49,699 bases of DNA from an uncultured Lachnospiraceae bacterium (GTDB taxonomy: Bacteria > Bacillota > Clostridia > Lachnospirales > Lachnospiraceae). The DNA is taken from the NCBI GenBank assembly GCA_947631625.1, contig CANRMA010000019.1, forward strand, positions 1 to 49,699. The letters are read 5' to 3'. The notes under the pieces are model-generated. The model was not told where the DNA came from, searched no databases, and saw only the letters and a program-made list of their open reading frames with translations. Of the stretch, positions 16,469 to 24,034 are shown piece by piece (the stretch's first letter is position 1; every line of letters begins with the position of its first letter). Both the position numbers and the translations under genes were made by a program.

Positions 16469-16756
16469 ATGAAAATTTTATTTCGTCAGAGTTCCTGTCA
16501 GCTTAACACAGATGATTCACTTGAACTTCAAAAGGTGACGATAAGAGAAGAACTGCTAAAAGTCAGACGAGCCTTGGAAGACGCATACTGCGGCTTTGAC
16601 AATGTAACCAACCCTGACCTGATAGACTGCTATATTTATGAACTAAATGCGGTAATGAAAAGATACAAATTTCTTCTGGAAGAAGCTTCCAGAGTCAACT
16701 TAATACCTAAAGAAACTTTTGATGAAACATATAATGCACTGACACTAATTAATTAG
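16469..16756 (+). CDS. yaaL: DUF2508 / YaaL-like protein
   Basis: 95 residues, charged and largely helical, with ELLKVRRALEDAYCGFDNVTNPDLIDCYIYE, the conserved DUF2508 pattern. The function is unknown. It is divergent from bofA. I start it at ATG 16469, five bases after GGAGG; the TTG at 16457 is part of that site. A bidirectional terminator lies 105 bases after the stop. Confidence 0.85.
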   Translation: MKILFRQSSCQLNTDDSLELQKVTIREELLKVRRALEDAYCGFDNVTNPDLIDCYIYELNAVMKRYKFLLEEASRVNLIPKETFDETYNALTLIN

Positions 16757-16860
16757 TAATATAATAAACGTCGCATTAATTTTATAAACATTACATTTTA
16801 TTATCCGGACAATAGACTACAATTAAAAAACTGTTTCACAAATTTTATACTGTTATTAAT

Positions 16861-16898
16861 AAAAAGTGTCCCTAATTTAATTATCAGGGGCACTTTTT
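16861..16898. terminator. Bidirectional terminator between yaaL and fliS
   Basis: AAAAAGTGTCCCT pairs with AGGGGCACTTTTT across a short AT-rich loop, with A runs before and T runs after. The arms fit use on either strand, serving the convergent yaaL and fliS genes. Confidence 0.85.
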
Positions 16899-16932
16899 AT
16901 TTTTATATCCTCTATTGTTCATTTAATATCAT

Positions 16933-17409
16933 CTAAGCAAAAAAACCGCGATTTGAAGCCGGATCGGTTATATTCTCCGTAAGATCGTTTTTACCATATG
17001 TCAGTCCGGCATATACGGTCTGAGTATTTGCCATAACCGGTCCTGATACATCCATTGATTCAATCCTGCCGTAAGCCTCCTTAAGCGGCCTGATAACAGC
17101 CTCTACATGCGCAAGAGCTTCTTTATCATAATGCGTACCGGCATGTACAAGTTCGCGATTAACAAACAGATACAGCTGTAAGAGATTCCGCGCAACTTCA
17201 TACTCCAAATGCAGCGACTCGGTCAATTCATTCATACATCCTCTTATTTTACGTATGGCATTCCTATATCCGGGCCTATCCTCCGCGTCAAGAGCTTCCC
17301 TTGCTTCGTCAAGATACAACAATATCATCTCATATAAAATTGTTATAAGCTGCGTTTTATTTGCCTGCGCGATCCTTAACGTATACTCCTGCTTTAATTC
17401 CTTAGTCAT
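16933..17409 (-). CDS. fliS: Flagellar secretion chaperone FliS
   Basis: 158 residues. The N-terminal two-thirds has the FliS helical pattern (QEYTLRIAQANKTQLITILYEMILLYLDEA), which binds the C-terminal helix of flagellin and keeps it unpolymerised before export. The C-terminal 30 residues are less typical. I start at ATG 17409, six bases after AAAGGA; the ATG at 17424 overlaps the ribosome site. It directly follows flagellin, its client. Confidence 0.88.
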   Translation of the reverse strand: MTKELKQEYTLRIAQANKTQLITILYEMILLYLDEAREALDAEDRPGYRNAIRKIRGCMNELTESLHLEYEVARNLLQLYLFVNRELVHAGTHYDKEALAHVEAVIRPLKEAYGRIESMDVSGPVMANTQTVYAGLTYGKNDLTENITDPASNRGFFA

Positions 17410-17463
17410 ACATGATCCTTTCATATCAATAATTAACTATTGTTCGGTGTTCCATTATCATAA

Positions 17464-18906
17464 CTACTGAAGCAACTGCAATACCTGCGACGGTCTTTCG
17501 TTCGCCTGCGCAAGCATTGAAACCGCCGCCTGTTCAACAACCTGCTGTGTTGTATATGTCGTCATTTCTTCGGACATATCCACATCCATGATCCGCGAAT
17601 AAGCCGCAGTCATATTTTCAGTTGTGATATCAAGACTGCTTACAGTATGCTCAAGACGGTTCTGGTATGCGCCAAGACGGCTTCTAACCGACGATACATA
17701 AGCAATGGCGCCTTTAATGGCTTGTATTGCGTCCGAACTGCTTTCCTGCGTTAAAGTATTGGCATTGGTTATGCCAAGTCTCTGCAGGGATATGGTAGGT
17801 ATACGGATCTCAAGCAACTGGCCTTCGTTAGCGCCGATCTGGGTATCCATTGCTCCTATACCTGTAATATCCAATTCAAGATCCGTAATTTCACAAACCG
17901 TATTACCGCTGTCAGCCACACTAAAATTATAATTAACAGTCGCCGGATTATCAGCGCCATATGCCGGTATCTCCATCTCAAGATAAAATCCGTCATCATT
18001 TTTTACTATCAATGTACTTCCGTCAATTTCCGTAGTTACATCAGCCGGCAGGTTATTGGGCTGCGCAATATCAACACTATTAACAACTCCCGTACCCGCT
18101 CCGTCATAGTTTACGGTCACGTTTAAATTATAATCGCCCTCGGGTATATGATTACTGTAATTGAGAATATTTGTATTTCCGTTATTCTCCATGGTTTTCT
18201 CTGAAACCGTTGCTTTGGTATAGGTCATCTTTGGATCTATATCAAGCGTTATCTCAAAATCATTTTCACCCTTAATGGTAACGCAGTTCTCACCCACTGA
18301 AGTTATCTCAACTCCTTCGGGGAAATTGGCTCCGGGCTTAAAGCTTGCCTTGGTTTTATCCAGATCGATCTTACCCTCTTCGGTATAAAAAACTTCCAGG
18401 CTGTCTATTGTATATACCTTCTCTAATACTTCATCGCTGTAATAACCGACCTTAACATCAAGATTATTGGTATAGCCTTTAAGATCAAAGCAGCCGTTCA
18501 AAAGCGTCTGTCCGTTAAATTCGGTATCTCTTGCAATTCTTTCCACTTCTTTCTTCAACTGCGCGATCTCATCGTTTACAATAGCTCTGTCAGTAGTGGT
18601 AAGTGTTCCTGTAGCTCCTTTGATCGCCAGTTCATTCATTCTCTGCAGCATTTCATGTACTTCAGTCAATGCGCCATCTGCAGTCTCTATGATCGAAATT
18701 CCTGTATTAGCGTTCCTTGTAGCAACCGAAACACCCTCTATCTGGGTATCCATTCTGCGGCCTATGGCATAACCGGACGGATTGTCTTTAGCGCTGTTTA
18801 CCTTATAACCGGAAGACAGTTTCTGCAAAGATGACGCCACTCTGTTATCTGCCCTGTTAAGCGCATTATTTGCCCTCATTGCCGTAGCATTATAATTAAT
18901 CCTCAT
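17464..18906 (-). CDS. Flagellin
   Basis: 480 residues. The conserved D0/D1 N-terminus (MRINYNATAMRANNALN through AKDNPSGYAIGRRM, and ISIIETADGALTEVHEMLQRM) and C-terminus (LGAYQNRLEHTVSSLD through SMLAQANERPSQVLQLLQ) are complete. The exposed central region (about 140-360) is a threonine/asparagine-rich variable domain. It forms the flagellar filament after FliS-assisted export. Strong GGAGG upstream of the ATG. It lies 32 bases after the DUF6240 gene and before fliS. Confidence 0.97.
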   Translation of the reverse strand: MRINYNATAMRANNALNRADNRVASSLQKLSSGYKVNSAKDNPSGYAIGRRMDTQIEGVSVATRNANTGISIIETADGALTEVHEMLQRMNELAIKGATGTLTTTDRAIVNDEIAQLKKEVERIARDTEFNGQTLLNGCFDLKGYTNNLDVKVGYYSDEVLEKVYTIDSLEVFYTEEGKIDLDKTKASFKPGANFPEGVEITSVGENCVTIKGENDFEITLDIDPKMTYTKATVSEKTMENNGNTNILNYSNHIPEGDYNLNVTVNYDGAGTGVVNSVDIAQPNNLPADVTTEIDGSTLIVKNDDGFYLEMEIPAYGADNPATVNYNFSVADSGNTVCEITDLELDITGIGAMDTQIGANEGQLLEIRIPTISLQRLGITNANTLTQESSSDAIQAIKGAIAYVSSVRSRLGAYQNRLEHTVSSLDITTENMTAAYSRIMDVDMSEEMTTYTTQQVVEQAAVSMLAQANERPSQVLQLLQ

Positions 18907-18938
18907 TTTTTAATTCCTCCTTATCAAACTACCGTTCT

Positions 18939-21900
18939 CTATGATGTAATAACCATTATAAACGCCTTTGCTACCTGATAAAGATCCGCTGTATTCACCG
19001 GCGATACATCCTGTACCTCTTCTGCCGCAAACGAATTAAGATCTAAATCACTGCTGTAAATAACACCTATTTTCTCAAGTTCCATCCTATTTTCAGACAA
19101 AGCTCCAACATTATTGTTAAAGCTCTCCTGAAGATCGACGCTGCGGCTTTGGACAGCATCAACTCCCTCGGCTGTTGCGCAGGCAATATATCCGCTTATC
19201 TTACTGTTTCTAACACTAAACTCAGCAGCTATCTTACCATAACTTTCCGTATCAAGCGTTGCTTTTACTTTCCCTCCGCTTTGTCTGTCATGCAGGACCT
19301 TAAGGTGAACAGCGGTAGTCTCACCATTTATCTCAAGAGGTATATAATAATTTTCCTCCTGCGCGAGATTTCCTGCAAGCGCAAGCTGTTTCTGACAGCT
19401 TTGAATCGCCTTTAAGTCGATATAGTTTATTCCTTCATCATACTGCGCTTCTTCAAGAATATCTTTAAATTCAGACTGCAGCTCATTATAAGCTTCCTGC
19501 GCCGACTCTTTATCCGTAAATGAATCGGTAAGATGCGTAACAGCTTCTTTTACTTTACTTTTATCGGCAGGTTTTGTCAATTCATCAAGTTTCCTGTAAA
19601 GAAAACCGGTCTTGTTCATCAACATATCCGCCGCCATAAGATTATTGGCCGTTATGGGCTGTCTGTTATGCAAAAGCTCTTCAATAACACAATCTTCGAC
19701 TTCACACGACTGACGCAGATCCTGAAGCTGTTCCTGCTGATACTCCTCTTGCACGGCCTCTTCCTGACCTGCCATTTCGTCGGCCGCATTTGCCGCCACA
19801 TTACGATAAAATCTCGGAAATCCGCTTTCTATCTGGTCTGTGATCGACATGCCCCTTTCTATGGCGTCAACGCCTGCAAAAGTTTCATCTATCAGATATT
19901 CCCTGCCCGTCTTTTTCTGACTGCGGACAAAATTCAGCAGATTTTTAAAGGAGAACTCAGCGCCGGTATTTACGATGGCGCCTATTGCAGCATCGTCATT
20001 TTTTTCAAACTGTCTGAACAGCCTGTAAATGCCTATGTATGCAGTTCTTTCATTTTCTGAGATCTCTTTATTCTTATCTAATTTATATAAAAATCTACTG
20101 TATTTTTCACTCTCTTCTTCCTGCTTATCCTGCTGTGAGTCCAGATAATCGTTAAGTTCCGGTATGGTCATCTCAAGCGGATTCTTACCGTCCCTTATTG
20201 TCTGTAATACAGCCGCGGGCGTCATTTTATTTATTGTCCGGTGAAGCTCTGAGTCCGTCTCACGTACTATCTCTATATTTTCATATGAGAGTTCCATTTT
20301 ATTATAGCTTAAAATCCTTACGGCGCGACGATTTTCTTCGCTCAACTCCAAATTCATGTCCTCAAGGATTTCATCTATATTCCGAAAAGCTTTCTTAATG
20401 GAATCACCCATATCGTTTCTGGGCGTCATCCATGATTCATACTGTTCTTTCGCATTATCATAATTACTTTTTATAATACTGCCGCGGGCATGAACCTGAT
20501 TTAATGTAAAATCTTCATCCGATACTTTAAATCTTCCCGCAACATCAATCGGCATCTGCGGGATCTCGCTTATCTTAGCATTTACTTCCGCATACAGATC
20601 CGCTTTTTGAGTGGAAATTTCCGCATCCTGACCGCCATACATGATCTGCCTTTGCCGCTCTTCCAACTGCTTTAAGGCTTCTACCAGATCCTCAAGTTCG
20701 GTTGTATCTATGGAATAGCCGCTTTCTATGAGCTTACGGTTAGCCTCTATTGTCATCATAAGGCGGATTTCTTCCAACTGCCGCCTTGCCTTAACATTCT
20801 CAGTATTATCTAATATATCAGCAACATCATATATTGCCTCAGCCGCGCCTGAACGATCTTCTGTTCCGGGATCTAAAATCTCTTCTCGGGCCTTCTCCAG
20901 ATTTGCGAGCGTCAGCTCTTTTCCGGCAGCCACGGTTCTGTCAACTGCTTCTTCCGTAACGGAATTAAATCGTTCAATATATTCAGCCGCTTTCTCAAGA
21001 CTGCTCCTGCCATCTGAAAGATTGGCTTCACCGGCGCTTTTCCCGTCTGCTATTGCAGCTGCTATTGATGATAAGATCCGCTCTTCATCCTGAGGAAGCT
21101 TAAGCTCATCCAATATGCTCAGCCGCGCTGCAGCTTCAGGCGTTAAAGGAATACCCTTTTCTATAAGCCATTTCGCATCATCCAGTGTCTCCTCATTTAC
21201 TTCAAGACCTGCCTCTTCCAACACTTTCTCCATCTGAGGCTGCAGATTCTGCCAGTCAAATCCTTCAGCTTTTTTGGCATAATAGCCCGGACCGTCAGCG
21301 TAATAACCTCTTCCCTGTCTGTCTCCGTCTGTAGTAGAACTATAACCGGCCAGATACAGATTATCTATGGTAGGCTCCATATGGTTCTCAACCATATATT
21401 TAACTGCGCCTTCAGTAAGTTCTTTCAGTTCGGCAGCCTTATCATAGGCTTCCTTTGCATCTTTTACATTCTCCTCGGTCACCGGGATATCGTACTGCGC
21501 AAACCGGTCACAAAGCTGCCTTGCAAACGCTTCGCTGCCCGTGATCGATTCAAGCGTTTCTTCATCTATACTGTCAGTATAACCGCTTACCTGTGTACCG
21601 CCTTTGATAAGCTCAGCTTTAATTTTATCCACAATGGTAACGACTTCTTCAGCATCCATGTCTCCGATATGATAACCGTCCTTAACCATACGGTTAAAAT
21701 CTTCCGCAGACATAGAATTAGACATAACTGTCATATAGTTTTTCTGCACGGCAAGATCTATCTGCCCTGCATCCTGCATAACCTCCTTAGCGGTCTTTCC
21801 CTGACCTTTATAAGCTGTGTTATCCATAACTGTTCCAGAAATGTCTAATGCAAATATACCCGACCGGTTTGCTTTATCCGTGTGGGCACTTCTATATGCG

Positions 21901-21959
21901 GTTGTCATTACCTTGTCTACATTCTGATTTGTGTTATTATTCTCAAAAGTAATCTTCAT
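18939..21959 (-). CDS. DUF6240-type flagellum-associated protein with FliK-like C-terminus
   Basis: 1006 residues, acidic and mostly helical, no signal peptide or membrane segment. It matches my memory of the DUF6240 family found next to flagellin in Lachnospiraceae. Several segments repeat the theme '(V/I)T.EN...A...' (PVTEENVKDAKEAYD, EVNEETLDDAKWLIEKGIPLT, ELTLANLEKAREEI, ELSEENRRAVRIL), suggesting a repeated helical module. The last 150 residues (VHLKVLHDRQSGGKVKATL, GKIAAEFSVRNSKISGYI) resemble the FliK C-terminal fold. I use ATG 21959, five bases after GGAGAG; GTG at 21965 is within the site. A hook-length or export role is inference. Confidence 0.75.
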   Translation of the reverse strand: MKITFENNNTNQNVDKVMTTAYRSAHTDKANRSGIFALDISGTVMDNTAYKGQGKTAKEVMQDAGQIDLAVQKNYMTVMSNSMSAEDFNRMVKDGYHIGDMDAEEVVTIVDKIKAELIKGGTQVSGYTDSIDEETLESITGSEAFARQLCDRFAQYDIPVTEENVKDAKEAYDKAAELKELTEGAVKYMVENHMEPTIDNLYLAGYSSTTDGDRQGRGYYADGPGYYAKKAEGFDWQNLQPQMEKVLEEAGLEVNEETLDDAKWLIEKGIPLTPEAAARLSILDELKLPQDEERILSSIAAAIADGKSAGEANLSDGRSSLEKAAEYIERFNSVTEEAVDRTVAAGKELTLANLEKAREEILDPGTEDRSGAAEAIYDVADILDNTENVKARRQLEEIRLMMTIEANRKLIESGYSIDTTELEDLVEALKQLEERQRQIMYGGQDAEISTQKADLYAEVNAKISEIPQMPIDVAGRFKVSDEDFTLNQVHARGSIIKSNYDNAKEQYESWMTPRNDMGDSIKKAFRNIDEILEDMNLELSEENRRAVRILSYNKMELSYENIEIVRETDSELHRTINKMTPAAVLQTIRDGKNPLEMTIPELNDYLDSQQDKQEEESEKYSRFLYKLDKNKEISENERTAYIGIYRLFRQFEKNDDAAIGAIVNTGAEFSFKNLLNFVRSQKKTGREYLIDETFAGVDAIERGMSITDQIESGFPRFYRNVAANAADEMAGQEEAVQEEYQQEQLQDLRQSCEVEDCVIEELLHNRQPITANNLMAADMLMNKTGFLYRKLDELTKPADKSKVKEAVTHLTDSFTDKESAQEAYNELQSEFKDILEEAQYDEGINYIDLKAIQSCQKQLALAGNLAQEENYYIPLEINGETTAVHLKVLHDRQSGGKVKATLDTESYGKIAAEFSVRNSKISGYIACATAEGVDAVQSRSVDLQESFNNNVGALSENRMELEKIGVIYSSDLDLNSFAAEEVQDVSPVNTADLYQVAKAFIMVITS

Positions 21960-21984
21960 AAACACTCTCCATGCAGCAGGTCAT

Positions 21985-22030
21985 ATTAAAAGGGTAAATG
22001 CATCAATATTACTAATACATTCACCCTTTA
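21985..22030 (-). terminator. glgB terminator
   Basis: On the minus strand AAAGGGTgAATG pairs with CATTtACCCTTT (arms 22018-22029 and 21989-22000, one mismatch), followed by TTTTAATA. It ends the glgB transcript 49 bases after the stop codon. Its 5' arm overlaps the start region of a sigma-28-like promoter. Confidence 0.75.
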
Positions 22031-22056
22031 TTTCGGCACGATTTATTATTTTCTTA
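22030..22056 (-). promoter_or_regulatory. Candidate sigma-28 (FliA/SigD) promoter for the flagellin operon
   Basis: On the minus strand TAAG (22053-22056) is exactly 15 bases from GCCGAAAT (22030-22037), against the consensus TAAA-N15-GCCGATAA. It lies 70-95 bases upstream of the DUF6240-flagellin-fliS genes. Transcription would start near 22023, inside the 5' arm of the glgB terminator. Confidence 0.55.
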
Positions 22057-22078
22057 ACCCCTTTATACGATCGTATTG

Positions 22079-24010
22079 TTAAAACAGGAAAACTGCAGCG
22101 GTAAACGGCGGAAGATCAAAGGTTATCGAATACTCCCTGAAATTACAATCATCTTTTGCCGCAGTCAGTTCTGCGGGAATTTCATGCCCGTTACCGCCAA
22201 AACGCTTATCGTCGCTGTTTAATATCAGCTTATATTTCTTTTTCTTCGGAACGCCTACTTTATAACCCTTCCACATCATGGGAGTCATATTGATCACGAA
22301 TAAAACATTATTCTTTCCTACAGCGTCTTTTCTGTAAAAACTATACGTACTGCGGTCTGAATCATCAGCATTGAGCCACTCAAAACCTGCCCAGTCATTA
22401 TCAATGGAATACATTGCGGGATATTTACGATAAATTTTTAACAATTCCCTCACATAGTCATGTATGCCTCTGTTCAGATCCTCACCCAACAAAAACCAGT
22501 CTAACTCTCTTGCTTCGCTCCACTCTCTCTCCTGTCCGAAATCCTGACCCATGAAAAGAAGTTTCTTACCGGAATGCCCGAACATAAATGTATATCCAAG
22601 ACGAAGATTTGCATATTTATCTACCTTATAGCCCGGCATTTTATTTACCATGGAGCATTTAAGGTGTACAACCTCGTCATGCGACAACGGTAAAATATAA
22701 TTTTCGCTGCTGTTATAGCTCATTGCAAATGTCAATGCATAATGATTGTTTTTACGGAAATACGGGTCAAGTTTCATATATTCACAGAAATCATGCATCC
22801 ATCCCATATTCCACTTGAATACGAAACCAAGGCCTTCTCCTTCATCCACCTTACCCGTAACAAGCGGCCACGCCGTAGACTCTTCGGCAATAGTAAGGAA
22901 CCCGGGCATTGAACCTAATACAACGGAATTCATGTGACGGAAAAACTCTATGGCCTCAAGATTTTTGTTTCCGCCGTATTTATTCGGCAGCCACTGACCG
23001 TCCTGCTTTCCGTAATCCAGATAAAGCATGGAAGCCACCGCATCTACTCTGATACCGTCTATATGATATTTCCTTGCCCAGAATAACACATTCGCGATAA
23101 GGAAATTTTTAACCTCGTTCTTACCGTAGTTAAAAATCTTGGTACCCCAGTCGGGATGCTCGCCAAGCCTCGGATCGGGATGCTCAAAAATACACTCTCC
23201 GTCAAACCTGCCGAGCCCATGCGCATCTGTTGCAAAATGCGCAGGCACCCAGTCTAAGATCACTCCGATCTTGTGCTGATGGAGTTTATTAATCAAATAC
23301 ATAAAATCATCAGGATTACCATGACGTGAAGTCGGCGCATAATATCCTGTAACCTGATAACCCCATGATCCGTCAAAAGGATATTCAGCAATGCCCATAA
23401 GCTCTATATGAGTATAGGGCATATCTTTAATATATTCCACAATCCTGTCAGCGAACTCTCGATAATTATAAAAACCGTCTTCCGTTCCGTTAGGATGTTT
23501 CATCCATGAACCTATATGACATTCATAAATAGCAAGCGGTTCCTTATTATAATCTTTACCGTATCTTGCTTTCATCCAGGCATCGTCGCTCCACTTGAAC
23601 TTGGAAATATCGAAAGTTTTGGACGCATTTCCGGGACGCATCTCTGTATAATTTGCAAACGGATCGGCTTTATAAAGTTTCTCCCCGTTTGCAGTAACGA
23701 TCAAATACTTATAAAGCTCATTTTCACCGACGCCCGGTATAAAAAGCTGATGTATGCCTCCCTCGCCGAGTTTCGTCATTTTATGGCTTTCTTCATTCCA
23801 ACCGTTAAAAGTGCCTATAACATACACACTTGCTGCGTTAGGCGCCCAAACTGCAAATGACATACCCTTAACGCCATTCTCCACAGACGGATGCGCACCC
23901 AGCTTTTCATATATATCATAATGCGTTCCCTGTGCAAACAGATACTGGTCATCTTCTGAAATAAAAACCTTATTACCTGAAACCTTTTTTTTGCTTTCTC
24001 TTACCGCCAT
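22079..24010 (-). CDS. glgB: 1,4-alpha-glucan branching enzyme (GH13)
   Basis: 643 residues. A CBM48-type domain (about 45-120, FAVWAPNAASVYVIGTFNGW) is followed by the GH13 barrel. Conserved regions are DWVPAHF (253-259), GIRVDAVASM with nucleophile Asp323, IAEEST with the acid/base Glu at 376/377, and LPLSHDEVVH (His444, Asp445). It makes alpha-1,6 branches in glycogen. The length is normal for the short bacterial type. GAGGGGG precedes the ATG. No other glycogen gene is in the window; the upstream gene encodes the TPR/pseudo-AAA+ protein, only 24 bases away. Confidence 0.96.
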   Translation of the reverse strand: MAVRESKKKVSGNKVFISEDDQYLFAQGTHYDIYEKLGAHPSVENGVKGMSFAVWAPNAASVYVIGTFNGWNEESHKMTKLGEGGIHQLFIPGVGENELYKYLIVTANGEKLYKADPFANYTEMRPGNASKTFDISKFKWSDDAWMKARYGKDYNKEPLAIYECHIGSWMKHPNGTEDGFYNYREFADRIVEYIKDMPYTHIELMGIAEYPFDGSWGYQVTGYYAPTSRHGNPDDFMYLINKLHQHKIGVILDWVPAHFATDAHGLGRFDGECIFEHPDPRLGEHPDWGTKIFNYGKNEVKNFLIANVLFWARKYHIDGIRVDAVASMLYLDYGKQDGQWLPNKYGGNKNLEAIEFFRHMNSVVLGSMPGFLTIAEESTAWPLVTGKVDEGEGLGFVFKWNMGWMHDFCEYMKLDPYFRKNNHYALTFAMSYNSSENYILPLSHDEVVHLKCSMVNKMPGYKVDKYANLRLGYTFMFGHSGKKLLFMGQDFGQEREWSEARELDWFLLGEDLNRGIHDYVRELLKIYRKYPAMYSIDNDWAGFEWLNADDSDRSTYSFYRKDAVGKNNVLFVINMTPMMWKGYKVGVPKKKKYKLILNSDDKRFGGNGHEIPAELTAAKDDCNFREYSITFDLPPFTAAVFLF

Positions 24011-24034
24011 TACTAAACCCCCTCATGTATAGTA

